The notes: a model not told the origin generated them from the letters alone. A DNA stretch of 64,000 nucleotides from Centrapalus pauciflorus (GCA_020465985.1 JAANYP010005928.1:160459-224458), one strand, 5' to 3'; positions 21,889 through 34,309 are shown, counted from the first letter of the stretch. Program-made: numbers and translations.

Positions 21889-22560
21889 CCCCTAATAGCC
21901 TTTTTCAAATCTTTTGGTTGTCCATGTACCATTCTTCACACTAAGACTCACTTAGGGAAGTTTGAAAGTAAGGCTGAAGAAGGTTCCTTTGTAGGATACT
22001 CAAATCAAAGCAAAGCCTATAGAGTATATAACATTGTGTCTAAAACCATTGAAGAAAGTGCCAATGTTGAATTTAATGAAAATACTGCAAATGTCAAAGG
22101 CACTGGTCCTGATTGGTTGTTTGATTTAGATTCACTAACAAATTCTCTGAGCTTTGTTGAGTATACTGCAGAAGCTGATGCAAACAGGATTGAAGCTTTC
22201 AACGCAAATTCTCATGCTGTCAATAAAAATTCTCATGCTGGTAGCACAAATGATCAAGTTGTTGGCACAAAGTTTCAAACTGCTGCAGATTCAAACAATT
22301 GGGATGAGTAGACAATTATACCACTTCTATCTTGTGACCCTCCAGGGGTTCTGAATGCTCAACATGATTCAAATTCAGACAATGAAGTACAACTCCCAAG
22401 TCCTGATAAAACAGCTCCAACACAAAGGGAAACAGTCCCAGATTCAAGCCAAGCTGAACCATCCACTGGTCCTAATGGAGATGATACAAATCTTGGATCC
22501 TCCTTTGAGATAGATAGAGAACCTACACTCAGGGTTCACAAATATCATCCTCTCAATCAA
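21889..22560 (+). pseudogene. copia-1 integrase C-terminal region and linker to RT
   Basis: Continuation of the frame broken at 9220. FGCPCTILHTKTHLGKFESK and EGSFVGYSNQSKAYRVYN are the usual C-terminal integrase motifs of copia elements (GCxxFILNTKxxLGKF, GYSxxSKAYRVYN). A low-complexity linker follows (AHAV/SHAG repeats), with TAG at 22309-22311 where copia-3 has TAC (Tyr). It ends in LRVHKYHPLNQIMGDPRTPV, the block that leads into RT. Confidence 0.85.
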
Positions 22561-22563
22561 ATA

Positions 22564-24211
22564 ATGGGTGATCCACGTACACCTGTGCAAACAAGGACAA
22601 TGGTTCAAAATGAGATTGCTGCTGCTGAACAAGCAGTTCCTGAATTCAGTCTAGCTGCTTTTGAACATGCCTGTTTCATGTCTCAGCTAGAACCTAAAAA
22701 GGCATCAGAAGCTTTGAAAGATTCATCCTGGATTGAAGCAATGCAAGAAGAGCTTCTACAATTCAAGATTCAGAATGTATGGACACTTGTTGATCTCCCT
22801 AAAGGAAAGAGAGCCATTGGTACAAGATGGGTGTTCAGAAACAAGAAGGATGAGAGAGGGATAGTCATCAAGAACAAAGCAAGACTAGTAGCACAAGGGT
22901 ACACTCAAGAGGAAGGCATAAATTATGATGATGTATTTGCTCCAGTGGCAATAATTGAAGCCATCAGACTGTTTTTGGCATATGCAAGCTTCAAAGAGTT
23001 TAAAGTGTATCAAATGGATGTGAAGTCTGCTTTTCTGTATGGCACAATTGAAGAGGAGGTCTATGTGTGTCAGCCTCCTGGTTTTGAGGACTACAAGTAT
23101 CCAGACAGAGTTTACAAGCTAGACAAAGCTCTCTATGGACTCCATCAAGCTCCTAGAGCATGGTATGACACTCTGTCATCATACCTTCTACAGAATGGGT
23201 TCAAGAGAGGCACTCTGGACAAAACACTATTTACAAAGTCCATCAGAGATGAGATTCTGCTTGTAGAAATCTATGTTGATGATATCATCTTTGGCTCAAA
23301 TGATTGTCCGTGCAAAGAGTTTGAGGCCTTAATGCACAAAAAGTTTCAAATGAGTTCAATAGGAGAACTCATCTTCTTTCTAGGATTGCAGGTCAAGCAG
23401 AAGCCCACTGGTCTCTTCATAAGTCAATCAAAGTATGTTAAAGACATACTGGAAAAGTTTGGGTATCAAGACACCAAAACTGCAAGTACTCCTATGGATC
23501 CTCACAAGCAGCTCCATATAGACAAAGATGTCATAGATGTGGACATTCGTTTATACGGATCTCTTATAGGATCTCTTATGTATTTAACATCTTCTAGACC
23601 TGATATCATGTTTTCTGTTTGTGTGTGTGCTAGGTTTCAATGTTCTCCTAAGGACTCCCATTTGGTTGTTGTTAAGAGAATCTTTGGATATCTCAAAGGC
23701 CAACCACATTTTGGCCTCTGGTATCCTAAAGACTCTCCTCTTGAACTAACAGCCTATTCTGACAGTGATTATGGAGGATGCAACATTGAGAGAAAATCTA
23801 CAACTGGTGGATGTCAATACTTGGGAACAAGGTTGGTCTCTTGGCAGTGCAAAAAGCAAACAACTGTTTCCACATCATCTACTGAAGCAGAATATGTAGC
23901 AGCTGCAAGTTGCTGCTCCCAAGTGATTTGGATTCAAAATCAACTGAGAGACTATGGTATGAATTTCCTATCCACTCCCATTTATATTGACAATTCAAGT
24001 GCAATTAGCATTGTACAAAATCCAGTGAAATTTCCCAAAACCAAGCATATAGATATTAGATTTCACTTTATAAGGGATTGCAATGAGAAGAAATTAATCC
24101 AAGTTACCAAATTCACAGTGATGATCAGTTAGCTGATCTATTTACAAAACCATTTGATGTAGGAAGATTCACTTTCCTAGTATCAAATATTGGTATGGTT
24201 AATATGGATTA
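22564..24211 (+). pseudogene. copia-1 reverse transcriptase and RNase H, one late frameshift
   Basis: 522 open codons to 24132, essentially complete. RT blocks in order: ALKDSSWIEAMQEEL, GTRWVFRNKKDERG, VYQMDVKSAFLYG (catalytic Asp), YGLHQAPRAWYD and the YVDDIIFGS catalytic box (about 23271). RNase H: AYSDSDYGG, STEAEYVAAASCC, IYIDNSSAIS and the histidine block KTKHIDIRFHF. One missing base near 24110 shifts the end; the family C-terminus (QLADLFTKPFD) is in the next frame up to TAA at about 24211. This is the cleanest RT in the window, with all catalytic residues present. Confidence 0.9.
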
Positions 24212-24544
24212 ATTCCTTTTTTTTTTGTTATCCATATGCTTGATTAAGGGGGAGTCACTGTTTCATTAGCAGTAGCCTAAATTACAACTAACAGCTTGAG
24301 TATTTTCTCAAGCTGCTAGTTCATTTTCTCGGACTGTTAGTTGTTTCATTTGATCTGTCAAAGTGTGCAGGGTAATCTGGTCATTTCCATAAGTGTGTGC
24401 GCGGGTTTAGATATTTTTCAAAACCTTTAAAGGTTCCAGTTTCATTCAATTGTAACTACCAGTTGCAAAATATCTTCCTGAACCATTCTTGATTCTCTGA
24501 AACAATTCCCACGCACATCACTGAAACCCTAAATTCTTCGTTCA
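24212..24544 (+). other. copia-1 spacer between pol and extra ORF
   Basis: No ORF. Contains a GGGGGAG purine tract at about 24249 and several CAAGCTG/ACTGTTAG motifs like those in the LTR. GTGTGCAG at about 24364-24371 could be a splice acceptor for the ORF at 24545, but this is weak. Confidence 0.4.
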
Positions 24545-27334
24545 ATGGAGTTCGTCAAAGAACACAACTGTTTACCATACTCTCTCAAACACTCTGAATT
24601 TCAATCGTTCCATGACATGATGGACTTCCTACGAAGTTCCCATATCCATCATGCCCTCAATATCAATCCCACCATATACATCTCACATATTGAGCAGTTC
24701 TGGAACCATGCTTCTTTAAAAACCATCAATGGAGTCTCTTTTCTGACATCCAAAATCAATGGAAATACCATCACAGTGACTGAGGAATCCATTAGACAAC
24801 ATCTGCATCTTCAAGATGCCGCAGGTATAACTGACCTATCCCTTAATGCTTTACATTCTAGTCTTTATAATATTGGCTATAGGGGTCCTGCTGATTCTTT
24901 TACTTTCTTTAAAGCACACTTTTCACCTAAATGGAAATATCTTGTGCACATCATTCAGCAGTGTATTAGCCCTAAAAGAACTGGCTGGTCCGAATTTTCA
25001 TCAAACATTGCCACTGCCTTGGTGTGCTTTTCAACAGGCCAACAGTTCAATTTTTCAAATATGATTTTCTAGGGGATGTTAAGGCATCATTCCCTAAAGA
25101 ATGGGAAATTTTTGATGTATCCTAGATTTTCAGCAGAAATAATTGCAAAAACATGCCAAAATTTTCATATACATAAGAGGATACATGTTTCCCATAGGCA
25201 CTCACTATCGTCCATCAAAAGGCTTCTAAAGCCAAGTGCCAATTTTTTGAGTGTAGATGTCCCATTGCCTTCTGCAATGATGGGCATCATTCCAAGAAAC
25301 AGAGGAGAGGGTCCTGAGCAGGCTCACCCTAACATTACTGCTTCACCCCCAGGATCCCAACCCACTCCTCATGATACTCAAATGCCTTTTGTTCCTTTTG
25401 TTAAGCCCAAATCTCCACTCCAACTATACAAAAGAAAAAGAGGTCTAGGACCTCCTTCCTCCTCAACCCTCATATAAGGGCCAAATAACCCCGTGCAGGA
25501 GGACACTTCTGCACAGAATACCCAAAGGGAACCAATTGAGGACACTCCCACCCTCAATCAGGAGGTGGACATCTCAACAGAGATTGTCCATATGGGTTCT
25601 GTGGCTGACACTACTGTTGCTTCTACACAAGAGGCACAGGACAGTGCCAACATCACTAAGACCACACCCATGGCAACAGAAGGTGTGCAAGCACCAGCTG
25701 GAAGTCCCCAGTACCAAGAACAGAGGGGCCTAGAGGTTTCTACCTCTGGTATTCATGCCAGTGATAGATCACAATCACCACACTCGTTTGCTGATCTTGA
25801 GGCTAGTCTGCAACTCATGTTATTAACGGATCCTAAGCTGCAACCTGTTGTAGCAATGTTGGAATATCATCAATCCATCATTGCTGCACAGGGGGCACAA
25901 ATAATTGCACTCAGGCAGGCAGAAGTGGCTCAAAATCAAAGAATGGATTATCTCCATAATGGGTTTACCCTCTGTGGGAATAAGATCATTAAATTAGAGC
26001 AGTTGATTCGAACCCAAGTGGCAAAGGTTGTAAGTCCTCCTGACCAAACCAATGCTTCCAAAAAGGGGGAGAATCAGGAGATCCCTAAATCAGTCCAAGC
26101 AGCTCCAACAGTCCAAGCAGCTCCAATAGTCCAAGAATCTAGGCTAACAGTCCCAACAGCTTGTCAAGCTGTTAGCCTAGAAACTCAAGCTGCTTCTACA
26201 AAAGCAACTGGAGTTGTTATAAGAGAAGGAATTCAAGCTCCCATCAGTTCAGTCCAAGCTACATCTTCTACTACAAAAGATAAGGGCAAGGGTATTTTTA
26301 TTGAGTCTCCAAAGCACAAATTTTCTACCAGAGAAGCCCAGATTGCCTTTGATGCTGAGATTGCCAGAAAGATAGCAGAAGAACAGGATCAGGCTTTAGA
26401 CCTGCAAACCCATGCCCCAATGCAAGATGATAAAACCTTAGGAGATTACCTAAGAGGGTTTGTGGTCAAGCAAGGTGAAAGGAAGAGAAAGATGCCAACA
26501 GGGCATTCAAAGGCTGAGCATAGAAGATTTCTGATTAATTTTGCTTTTGCAGCTGGCATCCCAAAGAAGATGGCTCAGTCCATGAGCACAGAAAGGCTGC
26601 AAGATATCCATGACAAGGAAATGGAAAAACGTAAGATAGCCAAAGTCTCCCAAGAAGTCCAAAGATCAAAAGATTCAGTTCAAGCTGCTGCCAGTGATCA
26701 TGCTCCTTCTGTTCAAGCTGTTGCTCCTATTCCTCAACCAGAGTCTATCTCACAAGCAAAGCTTGATCAAGTCAAAAGGGTGTTATTTGAGCATCAGCTG
26801 CAACAAGTGATGGAAATAGAGAAATCCCTTGACCAGCATGATTTCTCAAAACCTCTTATTACTTACTGGTATGCTAAGCCAATGGATAACATTGACTTAA
26901 GATATCATTTTGTAGTAAGAAGAGAAACTGGTCCTGAGGAAGAGTATAAAAGTATAATGCATATGGCTCAAGGGATGACAAGAGATGAACTCACAAGGAT
27001 GTATCATGTTGGAACTGCAACTCAAGTCAGATCTTCCCTCCCACAAGTAAAACAAGCTATTAAAGATTTGCAGAGCATTTTTGATCCTGAGTCAATAAGG
27101 AAGGATATAGAAGATGCCAAGGAGATGAAAATTGTACAAGTTGATCTGTTTGTCAAATCAAAGACTTACAGAATCAGGTTTGCAAATGGATCCTGCATAT
27201 TCTTCATTTTTGAGTTTTTTGATCTTCCAAAGGCTATGCTACTTCAAATGAGGTCAGTAAGGATATATTGTGATAGAGAAGATTTGAAGAGAGAATTTTT
27301 GAAGGCTGTCAATCAGAAACTTGCACAGTTGTAA
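24545..27334 (+). pseudogene. copia-1 extra ORF downstream of pol (env-position protein), two nonsense codons
   Basis: One frame of about 930 codons cut only by TAG at 25070-25072 and TAA near 25475. N-terminal part (24545-25200): a conserved retroelement domain with ALNINPTIYISHIEQFW, ITVTEESIRQHL, FFKAHFSPKWKYLVH and a short MIF followed by a stop. I recognise it as the domain common in Asteraceae retroelement proteins, often mis-annotated as a metabolic enzyme. The middle is Pro/Gln/Ala-rich with VQAAP repeats. The C-terminus is charged (DPESIRKDIEDAKEMKIVQV). No signal peptide or clear membrane segment, so the 'envelope' name is positional only. Function unknown. Confidence 0.75.
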
Positions 27335-27421
27335 GTTTTTGAAAGCCTTGGTTTGTAAGTAACAGTTTACTTGTTTTATTTCCTTATTTGTATGAAACTT
27401 AAAGTCTTGTGTAAAGAATTT

Positions 27422-27436
27422 AAGTTAGGGGGAGAT
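27422..27436 (+). promoter_or_regulatory. copia-1 polypurine tract
   Basis: AAGTTAGGGGGAGAT immediately before the 3' LTR; primes plus-strand DNA synthesis. Confidence 0.75.
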
Positions 27437-28112
27437 TGTTGGGAAATATTCTAAGTAGTTCAAACTGTTAGTTAGACTTCTCAGACTGTTAGTAGAATTT
27501 CTATGTAAATACAAAGTTCATGTTATTAGTTGAAGAAGTTCGAGCTGCTAGTGTAAAAGTTCATGCTGCCAGAGTAATTTCACTCAAGCTGTCCTGCTCA
27601 AGCTGCTAAGAGATTCAAGCTGCTCAACAGTTTGATAAACAGAAAGTGTTGATATTCAGGAAAAGATATTTACACAAAGATTCCAGCATATCTACTATCA
27701 GAGAAGTCAGAGTCCTTCAAGGAAACAAATCAGAAAGCATTATAAATACATTGAATAGGTTTTTCTATTGTATTAGTAGTTTCTGCATATTCAAGTTTGT
27801 AATTGCTTTTTGTTTAAGTTTTCATAAGCCTTTAAGGTTGTAAAACCCTAAGAACAATTTGTGTTCTTCGTCTAATCAAACAGATTAGAGGTGATTGTAA
27901 TCATTCTGATTCAGCAATACAAGCAATTTTGTTTATTTATTATGTTTATTTATTATGTTTATTTGTTATGAATTCTGAAAGGTTTTATCAAAATAATTAA
28001 GTGTTATTCCGCAAACTTCTTAATTAGACTTTGATTTAATACAAGATTATTGGTTTACACTCTGATCAATTCAAATAAGTTAATCTTAGGTAGTTAAGTT
28101 CAGATCCTGACA
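27437..28112 (+). repeat. copia-1 3' LTR
   Basis: 676 bp, TGTTGGGAAA...CCTGACA, with TATA box at 27741-27748. Carries a duplication of the 12-base unit around TTTATTATG near 27937-27960 absent from the 5' LTR. Followed by ATATA (28113-28117). Confidence 0.93.
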
Positions 28113-28388
28113 ATATATCAAGATATTGGCTTGCACATTGTCTATTTATGCTTATACATCATTGGGTTGATAAATCTTGCTAGCATAATTGCGCAATCCT
28201 AGCCGAATGTGACACTCATTTACTCGAATAAGTGTGGAAAAAGGGGTGATTTTCTATTGATTGGCTTTCTTTGCTTTTGTGGACATATGTTTTAATTGTC
28301 TTATTGGAATAGGTCAGGAGTTTAAATAATACATTGGAATTGTATATGATCTCATTGTTGACACCGCTGTTTGTTTTCTTTGTAGACA
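28113..28388 (+). other. Athila segment upstream of env-position ORF, with splice-acceptor-like end
   Basis: Noncoding. Ends in a T-rich tract GTTTGTTTTCTTTGTAG (28369-28385) three bases before the ATG at 28389. This looks like a 3' splice site and fits expression of the downstream ORF from a spliced RNA, as proposed for env-like ORFs of Athila-type elements. Confidence 0.45.
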
Positions 28389-29930
28389 ATGGCTAGTAGA
28401 TCGAGAAGCTCACGAGGCCAAGCTTCGTCCTCCTGACAAAGGGAACCAAGCCCCAAACCACATGAGCTGGGGATCCCGACACGCTTCTTATATGATCCAA
28501 AACATCGTTTTCTCAATTTTTTTCAGAGTACCTTCTGGAATAAGGCTGGAATACGAGCGACATTTAGAGTATCTTATAACGCGACATAAATACTCAGGGA
28601 GGGACGTTGATTGGGACTTTCTAAAGGAGATTAGCACAAGGGAACAAGATCCGTTAATAATGGCACAACTGGGCAACATCTTCAACATTAAATTTGAGGA
28701 TTTCACCATCTCATGCCTTTATCAACTTGATGCAGATTAGGGAGCCAATCTACGCAGAGTTGGTGTTGGAGTTTTTCTCGACCTATTCTTTTGTTGAAAA
28801 CACATCGGATATGAGAAAATCCAACATGGTTCAATTCCGATTGGGAGGGCATGATCGATCTTTATCCGCTCTCACTTTATGCACGCGACTGGGCTTATAC
28901 ACGCGTGATGACACCAACTATCAAAGTTTTAGGAATTACTTGGATGCGGGAGTCCAGAAGGCTCCTTTAAATTTTGATTACCAAGAATTCTGGTCAACAA
29001 TTGCCAATGGTGTCTACTAAGCAAAAATCTGCATATGAGTCATGGATTGTCAACCTTTTACATCGTCTGGTCCATCGTTGCATCAAAGGAAGCAGGGGCC
29101 TGAAAAAGGCTGCCGACCTGACCTTTGGATTATGTACATTTTGATGAGTCCTAGAGTTCATCTTAGTGTACCTTATGCTGTTGCTTCTTGTTTTTTGCAT
29201 GCATGTGGTAGATTCGTAGGGAGTACAATTTTTGGGGGACCCTATCACTCGGTTGGCTTGCTTGTTCAACATTCTCACTTCAAGAGAATGTTAATCGTCT
29301 TCGGTAACTAGAGTCGGCTGCAACTGCTGGTGAGTAATTCTTCATTAAGGCCAATATTGTTGTGAAAGTAGGGCAATCATTTTTTATGCCACGTCCAGTT
29401 CAGGGCCACCAAGAAGAACCACATTAGCCACCACCACAACAACCACCCCCACCACAATATGATCTGAATCAGTACCCGTAGTATGCACAGTTTGTTAGCT
29501 TGCACAGCCGTTTTGACTTTTTGAATCTGAGGCAGGATGATTAGTATGAGAGTTTGAAGTCGGGGCAACAACAAATGAATTTGAGGTTCAACCATGTGCA
29601 CATGATATCACCACAAATAATAATCTGCTAGCCGAACAGAATACACTGCTCCAACACAATATCGACAACTTTGATCATTATGGGCACATGTATAATCAGC
29701 AGTGGAGCGAAGCAAATAGATACATGGAGCATCTACGATCCTTGGTTGATAGTCTCTTCAGCTACTTCCCCCCAGCTTAGCAAGTGCAACCACCACCACC
29801 TCCAGAACCTTTCCAATATTTCTCATATATGACATGGGATGAGAGGTTTCAGCAGAAGCAGTTTCAGCGACAGATAAATGAGGTAGTGATGACGATGATC
29901 AATGAAGCCGAAAGAAGATTTCATATTTTG
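28389..29930 (+). pseudogene. Athila ORF after pol (env-position, ATHILA ORF-1-like), degraded
   Basis: Starts MASRSRSSRGQASSS then TGA (28434-28436). Three frames carry recognisable pieces: HRFLNFFQSTFWNKAG, EPIYAELVLEFFSTYSF, VQFRLGGHDRSLSALTLCTRLGLYT, then in another frame LSVPYAVASCFLHACGRF and GGPYHSVGLLVQH. A proline-rich tail follows (PPPPP blocks near 29440 and 29790, then YMTWDERFQQ). The order and wording match the uncharacterised ATHILA ORF-1 family. Its position between pol and 3' LTR is the env position; no transmembrane helix can be trusted in the broken frames. Confidence 0.7.
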
Positions 29931-31742
29931 AAAGCTTTCATTGAACAAGTTTTATATATAGTTTATTTATATTGGGTTGTAAAGGCGTGGTGCCTACAAA
30001 CAATTTACTTTTCTGCATTTTTATTTTCAGCACTTAATTTTATAAGTTTGGTTTCTTACTTTGTTTAATTACATCAATTTTGGTTCAATTTCCCTTGTTT
30101 TAATGTCAATTTTATTTATATTCCACAGAGACTGGGACGAGTAGGGACTCTCTTTCCTTCTCATTGCATAGTCTCGGCTTTTCAACCATTCGACATTACA
30201 GGGGGAATTCTTAATCCCCTTCGCTACACTATTTAAATTTGTCCATGCTTTGCATTTTTATAATTAGATTGAGGACAATGTTATGTTTAAGTGTGGGAAG
30301 GATGATTATTATTATTTTTGTAGCTTTTGCTTGTTTTTAAGTAGCTTTTGAGCTTTAACTTAGTAATTGCTCTTTTTGGCCAAATTTTTTTAAAATTTTC
30401 CTTTTATCTCTGAAATAGGTTGTAAATTCCTTGGCATTACTTTCTTGATGATTCTTTCTTGAAATGCAAAGTTAGGCTTCATGTTAGTTTTGTAAAGGGA
30501 TAACCGTTTCAATGCCTAAATATTTTTGTGTTTATGTTTGGCATGAATAGCACATTATAACCATTTACCTGTGACACTTTTAGCCTTATTAGAGCATTCA
30601 TCCATTTTGATGCTCACTTTCATATGGTTGTGTGTATTTGCTAGTTTTTGTGCCTATTGTAAAACTTGTTTTGGTCATACTTGTCAAGAACACGTTTTTC
30701 TTTTTTGCACATTTAAATGATTGAGGCACTTTATGATTAACCCACTGTTAGCCATCATTTCCTTGTTTCCACCCTACATTATCCCCTTAATTTTCCTTTT
30801 TTGAGCCTAGTTTCCTTGTCATTTGATTTTAGCCTATTTTGTTTAAGCCTCTTTAGTTTTTTTTTTCTTTAGCACCCTTTCTAGCCTAGAGTTTGTAGTT
30901 TCTTGAGTAAGGAAGTTAGTTATATTGTGTAGATATTGAGGAGCTATTTTCTTCGTCTACTTGTTTATCTTTCTATGTAATTCATATTCTATGAATTTAT
31001 ATTGTTGATGTTAAAAAAAATTAAAAAAAAATCTGGAAAATAATGAGGGTCTAAAAAGTTGAGTGACTAAAAGGAGATTGATTTTCCAAAACGTTTAATG
31101 AACAGATGTTGTTCCTTAGATGGAGGATTTCTCATAGGAATACAAAAGAAATTCAATTGTATAGTAATCCTTCCTAAGTCGGTAGTAGCAGTAGAAATCT
31201 TTAGGATTGATGTTTAGCGTGTTCTCTTCATGTTTTCTTCTTGAAAATTTCTTGTCTCTAGAATGCAAACTTTTTTCTAGATTACACTACTTATCCCAAA
31301 TTTTCTCTCCTTATCCCTAACCCCATTACATGCTTTTTGAAGACCTCATGATAAGTGTGCATTTCATGAATTCAAGTGTTGGAGATTTGATACCTTACCA
31401 AGCTTATGTTAATTGGTGCATTAACTTGTTGCAATTGAGTGCATATGTTTAAAGAATATGCCGAGAGCTTAAGGGGTTCATTCATTTTTCGTGAGGTGCA
31501 TTTTTCATGTACTTCTTGATCTCAAAAATGTGTAGGCACTTTAAACAAGTTATATTTGATGCATTCTCTTGATGTTTAGCTTTGTCTTTCAAGATGTGAT
31601 TCATGTTAAGTCTCTAATGCCTTAGAATTTTGATTACTTATTGAGAGATGGTCTTTCTATTTCCCCTAGCCAAATCGTAGTGATTTTAAGTTTAAGTTTG
31701 AGGTTGCTTAAGGACAAGCAATGAGCAAGTGTGGGAATGGTT
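29931..31742 (+). other. Athila 3' noncoding region
   Basis: AT-rich, no ORF of note. Contains GAGGACAATGTTATGTTTAA then GTGTGGGAAGG at about 30272-30301, a motif frequent before Athila/Tat 3' ends, and a second related copy with AGTGTGGGAATGG at 31728-31740 directly before the LTR, the probable polypurine tract. Confidence 0.6.
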
Positions 31743-31889
31743 TGATGTCGCCAAGTTTACATATGTTTTATGGTGATTTTATTCCTTTATGTTAGCTATT
31801 TTTATTGTTCCCAATTGTCATTTTGATCATTTGTGATTTCTGTTTTGATTTCAGCCTTAATTATTAAAAGAAGCAAATTTGAAGCCCAA

Positions 31890-32076
31890 CTGCAGTCGAC
31901 TCGTCGAGTCGTAGTTTATGCATAATTTCCAACTTTCTAGAGGCAATCGACTCGTCGATTAACTCTAAACGAATCGTTGAGTTGCCTAATAATATGACGG
32001 GACAAGTTGTTTCTGTGGCTAATGAGAGCATTATATGTTGTCGACTCGACGAGTCGACCCACACGACTGGCTGAGT
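31890..32076 (+). repeat. CGACTCGTCGAGTCG palindromes upstream of LTR TATA box
   Basis: At least three copies or near-copies (GTCGACTCGTCGAGTCG, CGACTCGTCGATTAACTC, GTCGACTCGACGAGTCGAC) just upstream of TATATAAA. The same motif fills 3637-3885 of the same element. Confidence 0.7.
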
Positions 32077-32085
32077 TACCTCAGA

Positions 32086-32093
32086 TATATAAA
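32086..32093 (+). promoter_or_regulatory. TATA box in Athila 3' LTR
   Basis: TATATAAA about 25-40 bases after the last palindrome. Confidence 0.55.
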
Positions 32094-33288
32094 CTTTTTA
32101 CTTCTAAAATCAGAAGAGGAAGACGGTTTTCACACACATAAAACACATATTGCAGCTTGATTTTGAGGGAGAAAAGGGTGATTATTGCTGATTTTGAAGG
32201 CTAAATCAAAGGGAACACTTATTCTTGCATCTAGGATCATCATTAGGGGAATTTACTCATTACTAAATCTTTTGATTATGTGTAATATCTTGAATTTTAT
32301 GTTGATCTTGATGGATTATCTCCAAAATATGGAGTAGTTATTTTTGTAATTATTCGGGATTAAAAACCCTAAACATTGTATGATGTTATTTTTATTGCTA
32401 GAATGGATATATTGTTAATCATTTCTTGAAATTGATTTCTTATAATGTTTTTATTGAAATGAGGAACGTTTGATCTTGCATGATTTATTTATGTGACATG
32501 AATCAATATTTAGTCATTCATTATTGACAAAGTTGTTGTTGCTTTGTTGGTAGTTTTAATATTGTAAAAGTCAAAACGAGATTTCATTCTTTGTTTTGAT
32601 CAAACATTATACTAAAGTTTGTGATTTGGATGTGATTCTAATCATTAACCACCATGATTAGATCATATTTGCAAGTAATTTGGACATATTTGAATGTTAA
32701 ACTTTGATATGGTTGAGTGATCTATGTATCTTAGTCAACTTACCATATGGGATTATAACATTGTATTTGAGTGATCTTTGTAATGTTACGATCATTACTT
32801 GCTAAACGAATTTTTGATAAGTGTTTGGTTGAGTGAATAGCCTACATTTAGAGTTAATTCTATGATCAATGCGTATTCATTTTATTGAGTAATCAATATA
32901 TGAGTAATGCTAAATCCATTCGATATTCATTCTAGCTATTTCTTTATTGTTATCATCCGATGTTTAGGGGAAAAGATTCCAAAATGATTACATTCATTGA
33001 TTTATCTTTATTCAGTGATAATTTCTTTCATGTGCTAATTAAATGGTGTGATCTTTGGTTCTAAATTTCAATTAATTGTTTTAAAATCACTACTAAATTC
33101 CAACTCGGCTATAAGTAATCTTTAGTTGTCATCCATTTTTCTTATTTTATCTTTGTCCCTGTGTTCGATATTCGGACTTATTTAAACTATATTAGTATAC
33201 AATGGGTGATATTTGCCTATTTGTCCGCTAGTTTAACTTATTTATTTGCTATTTTTATTAATACAAAAGTTGTGATAGCGGCACATCA

Positions 33289-33575
33289 GTTCGTAACCAA
33301 GGAAACCAAAAACCAAACCAAATTGAATCCGTTTAAAAAACCAAACCAAGCTTAAAATTTAGTTTTTGGTTTGGTTTTAGACCAAACCGATTATGAAACT
33401 AGGTTTTTGGATTGAATTCTGGGCTAGCTAATAGCGGACCAAACCAAACCAAGTTACTGAATGTGTGTGTGTATTATATGATAATAGAAATACCAAATTT
33501 GACCGTTGAATTAATAAAATTAATGGTTTAAAATTTTAATTATAAAAATTATCACCTTGAATCTAAACAATTATA
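33289..33575. other. Noncoding, CCAAA-rich stretch
   Basis: Repeated ACCAAACCAAA and its complement TTTGGTTTGGTTTT suggest a small inverted or simple repeat (33300-33465). Nothing else seen. Confidence 0.35.
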
Positions 33576-33882
33576 GTGAATGATCAAATAAGTGTTTGTG
33601 AATGATGAAATAAGTGTAGAAGAAGTGTGAATGGTCAAATAATTATAGTGAATGATCCAATAAGTGTTTGTGAATGATCAAATAAGTGTAGAAGAAGTGC
33701 AAATAGTCAAATAATTTTTGTAAATATTGTAAATGGTCAAATAATTCATGTTAATGATCAAATCAGTGTTGTGAATGATCAAATAAATACTGTGAATGGT
33801 CAAATAATTCTGTGAATAATCAAATAAGTGTTGTGAATGATCAAATAAGTGTAGAAGAATTGTGAATAATCAAATAAGTGTA
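33576..33882. repeat. Minisatellite, unit about GTGAATGATCAAATAAGT
   Basis: About a dozen degenerate units of GTGAATGATCAAATAAGT with spacers such as GTAGAAGAA. Variants include GTCAAATAATT. No spacer conservation, so not a CRISPR-like array. Confidence 0.8.
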
Positions 33883-34028
33883 ATAGATAATAATATTCTA
33901 TATGGAATATTATGTATTTTCTTTTATTTTGTTGATCGACAACATTCATGTTCAAATCCAAAAAAAATACAAATCAACTCACACATTCATGTCTTCTTCA
34001 TAATGTATTCCATTTATAATACAACAAT

Positions 34029-34060
<32 letters not shown>

Positions 34061-34064
<4 letters not shown>

Positions 34065-34244
34065 ACAGTTAAATTATTTTTCACAAAATATATGAAAATA
34101 TATTATGAAGAAGACATGAATGGATGAAATGGTTTGTAGTTTTTGGTTCGAGAGTTATTCTATTTTGTATTTTTCATGGATGCATCTGTTTATAATATAT
34201 ATTCGTTATTTAATCCATAATATTGTATATAAAGTATTTTTAGT

Positions 34245-34250
<6 letters not shown>
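34061..34250 (+). repeat. Left arm of a 190-bp inverted repeat around the CACTA-like element
   Basis: Reverse complement of 40132-40321 with, by eye, one mismatch (TAGTATTG versus TATTATTG). The inner segment ATGAAGAAGACATGAATG also has a third, opposite-facing copy at 33984-34004. Confidence 0.85.
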
Positions 34251-34295
<45 letters not shown>

Positions 34296-34309
34296 TACAA
34301 CAAAATGAA

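Larger units (their letters stand above)
31743..33288 (+). repeat. Athila-type 3' LTR
   Basis: 1546 bp from TGATGTCGCC to GGCACATCA, near-perfect terminal inverted repeats. Holds CGACTCGTCGAGTCG-type palindromes (31896-32060), then TATATAAA (32086-32093) and a downstream transcribed-looking region. No partner LTR is in the window. A possible target-site base set GTTCG follows at 33289. Confidence 0.72.

Noticed and set aside
24545..25072. Host enzyme gene (the family is often named after a sugar kinase in databases)
   Set aside because: No kinase motif; it lies between copia pol and the 3' LTR and belongs to the element.
29377..29601. Minus-strand open frame rich in Leu/Ile/Trp
   Set aside because: Antisense of the proline-rich part of the Athila env-position ORF.
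33576..33882. CRISPR-like spaced repeats
   Set aside because: Units are degenerate and tandem, there are no unique spacers, and the DNA is eukaryotic. The same applies to the CGAGTT array at 44086-44640.
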